A stretch of DNA of 64,000 nucleotides from Linum tenue (lineage: Eukaryota; Streptophyta; Magnoliopsida; Malpighiales; Linaceae). The stretch is taken from contig CAMGYJ010000010.1 in the NCBI GenBank assembly GCA_946122785.1, forward strand, positions 30,545,608-30,609,607. Direction: 5' to 3'. This document shows, piece by piece, positions 1 to 11,997 of the stretch. The notes under the pieces were generated by a model. The model did not search any database and was not told the DNA's origin. It saw nothing but the letters and a program-made list of their open reading frames with translations. The translations under genes and the position numbers were made by a program. Numbering within the stretch: position 1 is the first letter of the stretch; the number at the start of each line of letters is the position of its first letter.

Positions 1-428
1 AAATCGTCCGTTAAAGATTAAGGGGGAGGGATTAAAGGCTTTTCAGGAGAGAGAAGTGACGCTGATGTGGCGGATTCATATTGGGTTATGCATAGTTATT
101 GACCACAAATCCACAAGGTTATTGACAGATCCGCTCCCGGTGTCACCGGCTCAAGATACGGTACATGGGTTATGCACTAATCACTAACTAAATCTGGACC
201 ATTCATTCAGAAAATTCATATCTAAGGATGGAGAATTAAAGGCATTTTTATTTTCTCTCTTGTTTTCTTATTCTGCTCATATCTTCTTCGTTTTAACTTG
301 GATTTCAATTTTTTGCACAGTTGGAACAAGTTCGTTGTGCTCTACAAAATGAGATCCATTTCCAATATTTTTTTAGAAAAAAAAATTTCATGTCTCTCGG
401 TACCAACTGCATACCATATGGTATCTTC
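1..428. other. intergenic, no gene seen
   Basis: AT-rich sequence with only short chance ORFs. Part of it (about 296-431, containing TTTTGCACAG followed by a GGAACAAGTTC motif and a GGTATCTT motif) is imperfectly repeated at about 1571-1720. The sequence just left of the neighbouring inverted-repeat element therefore has a degenerate copy to the right of its first candidate end. Confidence 0.5.
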
Positions 429-431
429 TTA

Positions 432-2024
432 GGGGTCGTTTGGAGGTTAGGATTTCAGATGAAGGATTTAGCCAATACATGCATTGAGAAGATTAAGTCG
501 TTTTTTTGGTCAAATTTGTAAGAGAATACATGCATTACCTTTTTAGGGGCCCACTCACAATCCCTCAAAATGAATTATTGTTAATCTCTACCTAAAGTTG
601 AGATTCTAAACAAAGGATTGTGTCATATCTTTTTATTACATTTTTGTCCCTACTATCTTTTCTTTATACCAACAATAACCCCATCCTTCACTACTCTTCT
701 ATCCTTGTCATCAAAACTCTACGAAAGCCAAAAAAGGGAGAAAACTTCCCTGCTCCTCCCTCGACGACAGTCGTCAAAAGTCCACCAAAAGAAAAATCAT
801 TGAACTCCCCTGCTCCTCAGTCCATGCTAATCCTTGAAGTCCCACAGGAATCACTGCCTCCTCACCATCATCACGGAATCGGCTTGGTAGCTGTATCTCG
901 CCATTGAAATTCGTCGAGAATCGAAGAAGAAGAAGAGCTGGATTCTGTTGCGAATTACTACCTCACAAACCCAGCACCATGCCCTCGCCTTTCTTTTTCT
1001 CTTCATATCTCTTAGGGTTTTCTGAAGATTGGCCCAGGGGGATCTTGAATTAGGCGGTAGATCCAACTCATATAGAGAATTATGGATTTTCCCCCTCGAC
1101 CCAATTCTTCTTTAATATTGTCTGAAACAGAGACCAGCGCACTTCCTTTTCTTGTGGGGTTTCGAGTTTAGAGGAGATGGTGCTAATTGGTAATTAATTT
1201 CTTGGCGGGGATTTGAGTTGAGAGGGATATAAGGGAAAGTAATTAATTGTGATGGCTGGAGTTGATTTTTGAAATCGAGGAAGCTTTGAAGTTTCTGCAA
1301 TTCTAGCGGTAACAATGTGATAGCGGCGAGACGACGATAATTCTTTGCTTTTTTTTCTTCTTCTTTCATTTGCAAGAACAACACGTGGAAGGGTAAATGT
1401 GTATTTTTCTTCAAAAATGTGTGTTGCTTTTTAATTTATAAAAAGTAGAATCATAGATACCAAACAATGTATTTGAGAAATACATTAATTTGCACAATAC
1501 ATATAATTATAATACACCAATTCATTGAATCCATCAATTTGCACAATCACAACCTCCAAACATGCCCTTAGTTTTAATTCATTTTTGAAAATTTTTGCAC
1601 AGAAGGAACGAGTTCATCATGATCTATTGGATCTATAAATTTCTGGGTGAACAAAATACAGGACCAAAAAATATCACACAATACCAACCTGGTGCGGGGT
1701 GGTATCTTGTGGTACACAATGTTAAAAGTCGTAAATGACAGTTAATGCATGTATAATATTATATATGTATTGTTGGATTAGATGCATTGTGTATGTCACG
1801 TAAGCTAAAAGTTTAGACAAAACAATCCCAACTCAACTATCTCAACAATTTACAACTAAAAGTTGAGATATAACAATCACTCATTTTGATTGATAGTTTC
1901 GGTCACATCACATATGTAATCCATGTATTGGTTCTACTAAAAAATATATAAAAAATGATGCATTCTAAACAATATATGTATAGTAACAATCTCAACAAAA
2001 CAATCGTAACTTTCAAACGACCCC
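432..2024. mobile_element. PIF/Harbinger-like inverted-repeat element, possibly composite
   Basis: The left end starts GGGGTCGTTTGGAGGTTAGG directly after TTA (429-431). Two right ends are visible. One is at 1567 (reverse complement GGGCATGTTTGGAGGTTGTG) followed by TTA at 1568-1570. The other is at 2024 (reverse complement GGGGTCGTTTGAAAGTTACG) followed by TTA at 2025-2027. A 3-bp TTA duplication with GGG..GTTTGG termini is the hallmark of PIF/Harbinger elements and Tourist-like MITEs. I see no transposase, so the element is non-autonomous. About 740-1090 is less AT-rich than its surroundings and could be captured host sequence, but I recognise no protein there. Which right end pairs with the left end is unresolved. 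Confidence 0.65.
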
Positions 2025-2027
2025 TTA

Positions 2028-2514
2028 ATTGAAATGGAAAAAATCTATCAAATATAATGGCATCTCCTAAAATAAATCAAAACTCAACAGCGCCAAGAAT
2101 ACCCACTAAGCAAAGCAGAAGGGCAATTATTTCACACTACCTCATTTTCCCCCTCGTTTAAATATGTCCTCTCACTCTCTCTTATGCCTCGTTCACTTGC
2201 CATTTTGTTTTCTGTTTTCTGGTGTGACAACAAAAATAAAATAAAAAAACAAATTGTAAGAAATGTGTTCACTTGCAATTTCATTATCGTTGAAAAAATC
2301 ATGGGGAATAAAAGAGGCAGTTGGGTGGAAACAATAAAACATCCTTTGCTGGAAAATGAGAGACGGATTTCCCCCCGTTGCCCATTGGGTTATGCCCCCA
2401 TTCCTTTTAATGAGCCCAGCGTTCGAATCCCTTGACCACATTTTTCTCTTCTTTTGTTCACTTAGACCAACGATGTCGTTTTGCTAACCCCAACTCCCAT
2501 CGTTCTTCTCCCAA
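2028..2514. other. intergenic, with a weak tRNA-like patch
   Basis: No gene is seen. A stretch at 2378-2430 resembles RNA polymerase III boxes: TTGCCCATTGG is A-box-like and GTTCGAATCC at 2421-2430 matches a B box. It could be a tRNA relic or a SINE head. No full cloverleaf and no SINE tail were found. The segment ends with CCCAA (2510-2514), the left TSD copy of the large element to the right. Confidence 0.35.
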
Positions 2515-3709
2515 TGATAAACCGTTAATTGCACATTTTTACCCCTATTCTTACACCGTTTGAGATGTGGATTCTCGTGTTTTAGGCCGATTTCACGCTA
2601 GGTTGTGCTTGTTTGTGATATTTCAGGTCCTAGTACGTGAATGGAGGCTTGGGAGCGAGTTTGGTGTCGATTGAACGAAGATCGGACGCGTGGCGAGTCG
2701 CTGAGGAAGCCACACGGGCATTCCTGGAACCCACACGGCCGTGCAAGTCACCCTTGTGGCTGTGTGGGATTTAGCGAGGCTTCACACGGGCAAGCTGGAG
2801 AATACACACGGTCGTGCATGTCCCCAATGTGGCCGTGTGGTATTTACCGAGCACACACACGGGCATGGTGGAAATTCCACACGGCCGTGTGTCCCTGGCT
2901 GTGTGGGAAGCCTGAAGTGCAATTATTCGGGACGCAACGTTTTGGAGCTCACACGGGCATCTGGGTAAGCCACACGGCTGTGTGGCATGCCCGTGTGATC
3001 GGGAAATCTCGGTTTTTACCCAATTCCGAGCCAAAAGTGAGGGAATCGACTTTTTGGAGCAAAAACAGAGACCTAGAGAGAGAAAGTGCGAAGAACTCAT
3101 CCTAAGAGTGGTTGTGGAGCTGGGTTTCATCAAATCAAGCTTGGAGATCATCAAAGGAGTGATAATCATCATCCCAGAGCAGATTCTTCCCATTGTTATG
3201 AGTATGACTGCTTTGTATCCTGTTTTCCCCTCTCTCTCTATGGAGTAGAAATTTCTCTCACTTGGGTATGAATAACCCTAGTTCCATGTGTTAGGAATTT
3301 TGATTGTAATGACTTGGGATTATTATACTGCTTGATTATAATCGAATGATGCATGATTCATTGAATTGATTGAAGTCTGATCAGCTTTTCTTGATTTCTG
3401 CTGCAACCTGAGATAGATAGAATCTGATTAGGTTGTTAGAGCTACATCATTCGGTAGTAGTGGATTGGTTATACGAGAGTTAGTCAATCTACTGCTTTTT
3501 ACTGGAATCCAATTCCAGTAGTGGAGTTCTGTGTTCATAGCCTCAGCTTTCTATTCCGGTGAAGACTAGTCGTCTGCCGGGTAGTTTGACTGAGAGGGCT
3601 TGGTCAGCTTAAGAGATTCCAAGCTACTATCGGATTTTCTGCAGTTTAATCAATAGTAAATCAACCCAGGGTAATTACAATTGAGACCTAACTAAGGAGC
3701 TAGGGGGAC
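2515..3709 (+). repeat. 5' LTR of the outer element, right end deleted
   Basis: It aligns with the first 1.2 kb of the 3' LTR at 18587 and then stops inside the motif CTAGGGGGAC, where the LTR of the nested element begins. The 3' LTR continues past this motif with TCATTCCC and about 220 more bases, so the right part of this LTR is missing. By eye the two copies differ at roughly 3% of positions. About 2710-3000 carries repeated motifs of the type CACACGGGCA and CACACGGCCGTG. The short ORFs across it are LTR sequence, not genes. Confidence 0.85.
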
Positions 3710-6700
3710 ACCACATTTTGTCCGGAGCAACCATCCTACTCTGAACTCGGAAGAATATCCTTTTTAAAATTCGAAAAGAAAACTCAAGTAAAATTTGGAC
3801 GAGGTTGGTTGAGATTAGCAGTGGCGAATCAATAAGTACCAACGATTTTTAATTCCGTTTTATTTGGTTCAAATATTTGTACTAGGTAGGATTAGCAGTA
3901 GCTAATGACTACAAAATTTGCTTTATTTAGAATAACATAGTGTGCTGTCACAACCTATACTAATATCATTGTATTCGGTTTACAGTTGGTCTAAAGGTGG
4001 TAAAATGGACGAATGGTAGTAATCCATGGTGTGGGAAACGTTGATTAGAAGTTTGGATATGGTTTAAAATTGGAGAAGCAAACAAATTGGGCTGGAAGAA
4101 TCAATTGAATGTTTGAGCAATACATGCAATGATTATCTATTTCTGAAGGCAATAACATAAATAAATAAATAAATAAATAAATAAATTTGTAACTACAAAT
4201 TACAATTTATAAACTTTAAGATACACTTAGTAATTATACATTGAAAAAAAAGAAAACTATCAGAAACAAACCCACACCAGCAGCCCAATTCTCAACCCAT
4301 AAACCCAATCCAGGCCCATAATTTTCGGCCCAGTCCACAAGTCAACCAGCCCAGTCAAACAAAGTCAACGGATCAGCTTCGGTCAACTTGGAACAACCGA
4401 CTTCTTACAGCCTTATCTCATCCCAAAGGCCAACAATGATTACTGCCTTTTCTTGAAAGGAGGAAAATGGCCAGCTCTTCTGCAAACCGAACAAACAATT
4501 GACAACACACCCAAATGAACAGTAAAATCCAGGTATAAAAGGAGGGGTCGGTGAGGGGGGAGTGATCTGAGGGTTCTCAATTCCAGAAAAATAAGGAGAA
4601 TAGCACAAAAGTAAACATCAATTTTGATAGAGAAGAGAGCAGTTAATCGATAGAGGAAAGGAGAAGCAAAAGCAGCTCTGGAGGCATAGAAGCAGAAGGC
4701 AGAGGACATAGCAATCAACCAGCAGAAAATCAAACACAAGAAAACATTCTCGGCAGTTAAGGTTGGTATTTCTCAAACCCATATTCGATCCGTGTATAAG
4801 AGTCTTCATTCATCTACTTAACAAGCTTAGTTGAAAACAGAAAATGAATATTTCTTCATTTGGTAGCCTATATGTATATGTTAGATTCATGTGTGTTTGA
4901 TAGATCGATATCTACTCTTGCTACCATTTTCTGTCGTTTTTAGACTAAATCATGGATCGAACCAGCCAGATTATCTGTATGTACATGATAGATCAGTATG
5001 TTTCTTTTTGCTAGATTTGTTTTGTGATTATTACTGCTTCATAATTCACAGTATCCATGTAGGTTTACTTAAGTTCTATCCATGTAGAATAATAGGCAGA
5101 GATTGAAATTTTCGTGAATCCCTAATCAACATAAAAGCCAGTTAAATAGAAAAAAACCTTCAACCTCACAATCGACCCACAAAACAAAATCATAGCATAA
5201 GAAATCAGTTAATGGCAAAATCAATTAAGATCCAAAGTTCCGATTTAGTCATAGCAGTGGCTGTGACTTAGGTTATTGTTCTTAACCGTTCTTTCCAAAC
5301 CATTGTCGATACTATATTCTTAAACTCCTACCCCAAACGTAGAACATAATTTTCTTTCTCAGTCCGAAATCACAAGCAGTGGCTGTGATTTTCGGCTATG
5401 TTAAAAGGTTTTGAATTAAAACTCTACAACACGATAATTTCAGATTTCAAAATCCACAGCAAAAATCAACAAAACAAGCGATTTACCAAGCATTACCATG
5501 AAAACAATTCACTAGCAGATTAAGAAATCGACTCCTAACTACTTAGAACCCAATCGACTAAAGAGAAAACAGACATAAATCTCCAGTTGTACAGGGGATA
5601 TCACCTAAATCTCTTCGTTTAGTCACTGCAAAGGGGAGGGTTCGAGAGATTCTGGTGCTACCTCTGGCTGGTGGCAGTTGTTTCTGCGCCGGCGACCACC
5701 GCCTCTCCCTTCCTTCTCTCGGCGGAGATCCAAAACAAAAACAAAACAAAAACGAAACAAGTTAAATCTCGATCTAATTCATTAAATCCAACTAAAAATG
5801 GACATGCATGTGAGAAAATCTTACCATAGGGTAAGGTTCACCCCTCGTCACTGTCATTTCGGCAAGGGAAAGTAGATCGGGAAGCCTCCTCAATTTTGGG
5901 CAGAATTCCGGAAAAATAAACAAGAGAAAGGGTTAGAACCTCGAAAACCAGGAAATCAATACTTGAAAATGGTAAAAAATCTTGCATGCAAAACAAAAAC
6001 GAACCTTTAAGGCCCCCTTGTTGTCGTTGTTGTCATCGCTGGCGGCGCCTCCCCCACTCGCCACCGTCGACGCTTCCCCCAGTCACCGCCGGCGATGCCC
6101 TTCTTCTTTCTCCTTGTCGTTTTCAGAAATAAGGAGAGGGAGAGAAGTAGATCGGATAGGGGAGAGGGCTCATCAGTTTCCATTTCTCGGATAAGAGAGG
6201 AAGAACGCGAGAGGGAGAAGAAAATTGAGAGGGGAGCGTTTGGTTTGATTAAGTTTTTTGGGTCTCCTCTGGAGGAGAGGACGAGAGAGAGGCGAGTGGG
6301 AAGATGAGAGAGAGGGCAGCCGCCGCTTAGGGTTAGAGGGGATTAGGGTTTGTTAAGAGAGACTTATATACCCCGTAATTTGAAATGGCAAAAATGCCCT
6401 TAGGGTTTTCTAGATATTACTCTCCCTGCCACCGTGTTTTCAATCATTTACCAAGATACCCTCCCCCCCCCCCCCTTCGCTGCACCAAAACGAGAAATAG
6501 AAAAAGTTCTCCTCCGGGTTTCAACCCGGGTCATTTAGTGGGTGTGTCTTATGACCTACGCTTTAGCCAGTGGGCTAGGTAGCAATCATTCGTTGCCAAT
6601 TCTATCCATCAGCTTATATTGCACAGTTAATACCATATTTTGATTGCAAAAGAAGCCATTAGTTAGGTTAATTACCCTTTTTTATAATACGCGTCAAACC

Positions 6701-7269
6701 TCTTCCTAATAACTAAAATCATTGGTCTGCCATAACCTCATAATAATCTAAATGAAGTTTTATTAACAAAATTATAATACGAGATTTACGTTCAGTGGAA
6801 CGTGGTAAAAATTACATTCAAAACGATCAAAGTCACGAACGAACTACGTGGACTTTGATCCCGTCTAACGGGTACGTAGGCAACCGATAAGGTTCGAGTC
6901 CAACTAACCAATTAACTTCATCTTTTACGTCAGTGGGCGTACAATTAAATTAAAGCTAATACGATTAAAATCATTAAATGGTCCAGTGGGACCTAAAATT
7001 GCAAAAATATTATTAAAATACACCCAACTCATATAAAAACTTATCGACTTAAGTAGTACCGATTTAGGGCGTTGTGGGGTGTGATTTCACTTCCCCACAC
7101 GTAACCGTACTCCCGAACCCATATCTCTTAATCGCAGACCATATCTCGGTTCTGACCCTAAGGTTAGAGCCGACCGACGAGTGTTCGATCCACTCCAAGT
7201 AAGATCGATGGCGACTCCCAAAAATGCCGACGCGACGACATCGGACCCCCCGGAGGGACGGTTGCGACA
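3707..7269 (+). repeat. 5' LTR of the young element
   Basis: Nearly identical to 13128-16700 but lacking the first four bases, TGTA. It begins at GACACCACATTTTG, fused to the outer LTR. It ends TTGCGACA at 7269, right before the primer-binding site. Internal marks are an (AAAT)n run at about 4157-4187, a TATA box at 4534-4540, a poly-C run near 6462-6475 and a tRNA-like segment on the minus strand at about 6506-6583. The ORFs of 60-100 codons in it are duplicated exactly in the 3' LTR and are not conserved genes. Confidence 0.9.
4534..4540 (+). promoter_or_regulatory. TATA box of the 5' LTR
   Basis: TATAAAA in the context CAGGTATAAAAGGAGGGG, about 830 bases into the LTR, followed by a G-rich start region. 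It is the only strong TATA box I noticed in the LTR and is identical in the 3' LTR at 13963-13969. If it is used, U3 is about 0.8 kb and R-U5 about 2.7 kb, an unusually long transcribed leader. Confidence 0.6.
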
Positions 7270-7271
7270 GT

Positions 7272-7288
7272 TGGCGACTCCGCTGGGG
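7272..7288 (+). other. primer-binding site
   Basis: TGGCGACTCCGCTGGGG starts two bases after the LTR end (TTGCGACA at 7262-7269). Leading TGG pairs with the CCA tail of a tRNA primer. The matching tRNA 3' end would be CCCCAGCGGAGTCGCCA. I suspect an arginine tRNA, as used by Ogre-type elements, but did not verify it against tRNA sequences. Confidence 0.75.
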
Positions 7289-8106
7289 ACCTCGAGAGTC
7301 GAGCTACATAATTAAGTTCGATAAGTTTTCTATTTTTCTATTACGTGTTGGGTGTTTACTTTCTTATTTGCGCAATTATATTTTCGCAATTAAATTCTGT
7401 ATTCATGCATAAAAGCTCTATACCCGAGCTATCCTTTTAGAAAATTGAAAGGAGTACCGTGACATCCACAGTAGTGGTAGTCACGCAAAACTTTCTAACC
7501 AAGTTGAACTCGGATCCGAGGTTCATCTCGAGGTATCCAGCCAGTCCGAAAGGGCTATGATAGGATACAACTTGGGAACCAAATCCTTAGAAATTCCCCC
7601 TGCCAGCATATAGTAAGCATAGAAACCTCCCTAAGCCGTCCAAAACTATCCCGAAACCACCCTAAAACCATGTCGGTACGCCATCCGAAAGCCCTAGGTC
7701 TACCTAAACAGGGTAATGATTTAAGGATATATGTTTGCTTATCTAAATGTATGTTTACTTACGACGTAATGATATGCGTTTTATCTTTCACTCGTTAAAC
7801 TGTATGGTTGTATGAATGAAAAACGTTCTCAAAATTCATAAGCATCATTCTCTCATAATATTTTCATTCACTCATTCACAACTTATCGTAAAAAGATTAA
7901 AAAAGTAACTCACATGCATCAAATGAAAAATGAATTTGCATTCATACATCATTAACATTTTGCATAAGCATCACGCATACACTATCATTAAAAAAATAAT
8001 AATAATTTGACAGTATTAAGACGGTCCAGGTTTTCTTAAAATTGCTCTTCCACAAGGAAAAAATCAAATCCTTAAGTACTCGACAAGATCCAAGGCTCAG
8101 CTTGTC
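7289..8106 (+). other. untranslated leader of the young element
   Basis: Non-coding sequence between the primer-binding site and the gag-like start codon. It is AT-rich from about 7740 on, with many CATTCA/TCATTC motifs at 7780-7990. No ORF of interest was seen. Confidence 0.6.
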
Positions 8107-8949
8107 ATGGAGGCATTTCAGAAGGATTTAAATGACATCAAGAGAAGAGTGATTGGGCTTGAAGAAATGAAAGAGGATGTTAGCACAATTTTGAGGATTC
8201 TGTCAAAAATTGAGAGGACAATGGAAGCGAAAAATGGAGATGCGCCATTTGGCGAAGAAATTTTATACCAACCGCACGGCAAAGTAACGTCAAGTGATAA
8301 GACTCAACTCCTGCTCTCAAAGGACGTGCATGATGCAGAACAATCAAAATGTGACAATCCGCGAAGATCAGAAAGGCTTGAAGAGCGTGTGATTTGCATT
8401 GGACAAGGGAAGTTAAAAAATTACGAAATGGATGAGAGGGCAATCCAAAGGGAACGAAATAAAGGAAAACTACAGTCAACCCAGGGGGAAGCAGAAGAGA
8501 ATATCTGGAAGTGTCACTTTCAAAAGAATCAAGCTCTTTCTTATGTTGCAACAACCACACCAATATCGCGACCTCTGAACTTCATGACACCAGCGAATCA
8601 AATCTCATTACCGGTACCACAACAAGGTGTTAATCGAGATGTCACTGTCCCAAGGAAATCAAAAAGGGTATTTGATCCAATCCCAATCACGTATACCGAA
8701 CTCTTCCCTCAGTTACTCCATGAACGACTAATTGCTCCTATTCCGGGTGAGACTCTACGACCTCCATATCCAAGATGGTATAGGTTCGATAAGCAATGCG
8801 ATTACCATTCCGGAGTCCAAGGGCACTCAATGGAAAATTGTAACGCTCTGAAGATAAGGATTCAAGAGATGGTAAAAGTTGGTTGGTTGAAGTTCGAAGA
8901 AGAGCCGAAACGCCCAGACGTCAACAGGAACTCAGTGCCAACGCATTAG
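8107..8949 (+). CDS. gag-derived protein without a capsid core
   Basis: An ORF of 280 codons. Residues about 1-45 are charged and heptad-like, as in the N-terminal coiled coil of plant gypsy Gag. Residues about 190-275 hold the typical C-terminal part, with PITYTELFPQLL, a proline-rich P-P-Y-P-R-W-Y stretch and a zinc-knuckle-like C-X2-H-X5-H-X4-C motif (CDYHSGVQGHSMENC). The stretch between is short and lacks the conserved capsid helices expected in a full Gag of roughly 500 residues or more. It reads like the two ends of Gag joined after an internal deletion. It lies at the start of the element's interior, where gag belongs. It might still bind element RNA, but it is unlikely to form particles without help. 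It remains open through its full length, which fits the youth of the element. Confidence 0.7.
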   Translation: MEAFQKDLNDIKRRVIGLEEMKEDVSTILRILSKIERTMEAKNGDAPFGEEILYQPHGKVTSSDKTQLLLSKDVHDAEQSKCDNPRRSERLEERVICIGQGKLKNYEMDERAIQRERNKGKLQSTQGEAEENIWKCHFQKNQALSYVATTTPISRPLNFMTPANQISLPVPQQGVNRDVTVPRKSKRVFDPIPITYTELFPQLLHERLIAPIPGETLRPPYPRWYRFDKQCDYHSGVQGHSMENCNALKIRIQEMVKVGWLKFEEEPKRPDVNRNSVPTH

Positions 8950-11723
8950 AATTAGTGGACGTACTACAAGGCAAAACTCAATTAAAGGATGATGTCGAGC
9001 CTATCTAAGTAAATAAAATATCGAGATCATTTGTCATTTCAAAATATGTATCACTTTTGCTTTCGACATCATGAATAAAAGATCTTTCACGTTTCAACCT
9101 TTTCGGAGCATTGCGTGACCATTATCAATCTTAATTTAAGAGTTTGTATCAATGGATTTTTTTTTTATATCAAAATAACGAATGACACTACAGATCCTTT
9201 TTAAAACAGATTTATCTTCTACAAAAGATGGAAGCCATCCAAATCCAACTTTATTTTTGAAGTTAAGCCATGAGACTGCCATGATAAGCAATTATGAGCA
9301 CCCCACTGGTGTTGAGATTTGGGATACCCCAGTGGTGTTGAGTGATTATAAATACCCTGCTACTGTCAATATTTTGAGCATCCACTGGTGTTGAGAGTGT
9401 GCATGATCCACTAAAATCAAGAGACAAACACCCTACTGGTGTTCATAAATTACGTGAGCTAATAGTAAAAAGGTGTAATGAGCATACGACATCATGCTAC
9501 TTGTAGAATCTCGTCAGCACTAAAGTCGACTTTCGCCAACAAATTGAGACTCAGCTTACATGAACTCAAATAGCCAGATCTCGACGTACAAGGGATACAA
9601 CATTACGGATAGGAAACTCTCACAATGTCTCGTGTCAAGAAGACCGGGAAGTTCAGGGATCCCATTTATCAAAACCCAAGAATCACACGAGTGAAGCACT
9701 CATCTATACAAACAAGCGCATGGCAAAATCCTCACTTCTACAAAAAGAATAGCCAATTCAACCTAGCTAACGAGAAGTGACACCCACACGATCAATCATC
9801 AAAATGGACTCTCGATCCTTTCAATACTCATCCCACCAAAGACAAGCGCCAGATTAAGGAAGAAAAAGCATAGTTGGGGGCATGACAGAGTCAAGTAAGT
9901 CCCACACGCAAAAAAAAAAAGAACGAAAAGCAAAAAAAAAAAAGACAAAAGAAAAACAAACAAAATGTCATGGGACTTACGATCTGGGTGCCCCCGGTGT
10001 AGCATTTGAAGTACCAAATACCTGCACCAAGTCAGGGTCCTAGCAGATCGATCTCAAGATACAGCAAAAAGAACCTTCGAGTAAGAGAACTTCAATGATA
10101 AGAAAGCCGTTCTAACCAAAACCCATCATCCAAAGTACTCATCATTTTGAGAGAAAGCCAGAAGCTGAAAATCCACAACATTCAACATTTTGAGGTCAAA
10201 CAAAAATCTTGACTAGTCCATAACCATATTACATTCGCAAAAATCTCAAACCACGACTCATGAAACCATAATCTCAAAGAAAGGGGGCAAAGCCGGCCAA
10301 ACACACATTCCCCCAAATATTGCCCAAGACTGCAACATTTTCAAACAAATCTTCGTCGAAATGACCAGGATAATAGTGGTTCTCAACCCATCATGCCAAT
10401 CCCATACTTTGGGGGCATAGCCAAAATCCCTCTACGAGAAGCCTTATATGGGTAAGATCAAGATTTGACTTATCTGTCACCCATCTGAATAAACCACACT
10501 TCAAGAGCAAGAAGACTCCTACCATCAAAGTCATATCGGACAAAAGCCCCTTTCATGGGAAGCCAATGTCTGCGACGGAGCCATATGGAGGTCTCCTAAA
10601 TCAATCATACCAAGGGCTTCCATATTTGAGTAAATCTTCACAAGGAACACAGTTGGCCACAACATAAAGGCGACATCTCAAGTGACCAGAATCTTAATGT
10701 AGCTGAAGTGTCGTACACTCAAATCACCTATAGGAATGAGTGATGAGCGAAATCCAAGTGGGAGCGAGAGCGAGCGAAATCAAAAGCAAGAGTGAGAGCA
10801 AGGGCTTACTGATATTCTCATGGCTTTGCTTACATTTATCTTATTTTGGCAACATGACAACTACCACACAAAAACGGGTTTCTCCAGTTTGCACACACCT
10901 CTCGAAGCGAAGTTTTGATATGGCTTTCATTTTTAATTCTCCAATAAATATTTCAAACATTTTTGCATTCGTCTTAAGTCAACATTGATAAGTCGCTCTT
11001 TGTTCCGGAGAATAGAAAGTGAATAACATATCTTCGACGACAAAAATGGTGCACCATGGAAGAAAGGGAAGCCTGAGTACCCAAGAATCGGAAATCAAAT
11101 TTTCACTCACGAGTCGATGAAGAAATCTCAAGGAGTTTGAGAGCAATCAAATCTCATTAAACCAACCAACAAACCTACTATCCTTCAACTTCATGGTTAG
11201 AAGGAGGAGGAACCAACGTATGGCACATACATAGAGATACACAACTGTAAAACATGTAGGTCCAAGCGTGTCCGACAAGAAGAATGAAGCAATATACACC
11301 ATCAGCTCACCCCACAAAGTATACCCTTATACAAAGCCACCACGAAGATAAGTTTCAAGCGAGCAAGCTGAGAGTCTCCAACATAAACAGAACCAAAGAT
11401 TAAGTTGATCAAAAGGAAATGACAGTTTCTAGAGGATGAGCAATTTAAAGAAACCCTGGGTTAAAACATAAAAGAGAAGCAAACATATCTTATAACTAGC
11501 AATCATACATCATACTTTATCTTCATGTGACATCAATGGCATCATCATAACATATCATAAAATCATACATCCATATGGACTTCAGACATCCATCGGACGA
11601 TTTTATACAAACTATACAACAATTGCATGTTTTTCTTGTAAAAGTTTGGCATGCATTTTGACTTACAATCATGGCAAGTCGTTGCATCACTTCATGCATA
11701 TCTACAACAAATATCATAAACCA
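8950..11723 (+). other. non-coding interior of the young element
   Basis: There is no recognisable pol domain in either strand. Degenerate CCACTGGTGTTGAG-type motifs recur at about 9290-9440. Runs of A occur near 9909-9945. Short ORFs here show no retroelement motifs. It is best read as a decayed or replaced pol region. Confidence 0.6.
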
Positions 11724-11971
11724 GTAGAAGATGACTGGCGAGCATCATCAAATCCGCCAACGCTGTCGAGCGTTAAAGAAGTACAGTAGACGATGATTGG
11801 CGAGCATCAACAAATCCGCCAACGCTGTCGAGCGTTAAAGAAGTACAGTAGACGATGACTGGCGAGCATCAGCAAATCCGCCAACGCTGTCGAGCGTTAA
11901 AGAAGTACAGTAGAAGATGAATGGCGAGCATCAGCAAATCCGCCAACGCTGTCGAGCGTTAAATAAGTACA
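11724..11971 (+). repeat. 62-bp tandem repeat, about four copies
   Basis: Units start GTAGAAGATGACTGGCGAGC or close variants at 11724, 11786, 11848 and 11910. The spacing is exactly 62 bases and each unit contains CGCTGTCGAGCG. A degenerate unit returns near 12800-12870. It lies in the 3' untranslated interior, where Ogre/Tat elements are known to carry tandem repeats. Confidence 0.9.
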
Positions 11972-11997
11972 TTAGAAGATGCCTTAAGAGCCTCAAC

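Noticed and set aside
2374..2436. tRNA gene or SINE
   Set aside because: A good B box but no foldable cloverleaf, no A-rich tail and no flanking duplication.
2641..3271. ORFs of 75-154 codons, repeated at 18641-19363
   Set aside because: They arise from the CACACGG-rich repeat tract of the LTR and change frame between copies through small indels.
4405..6582. ORFs of 60-100 codons in the young 5' LTR, repeated at 13834-15737
   Set aside because: They are identical because the LTRs are identical; none has a recognisable domain and they lie on both strands of LTR sequence.
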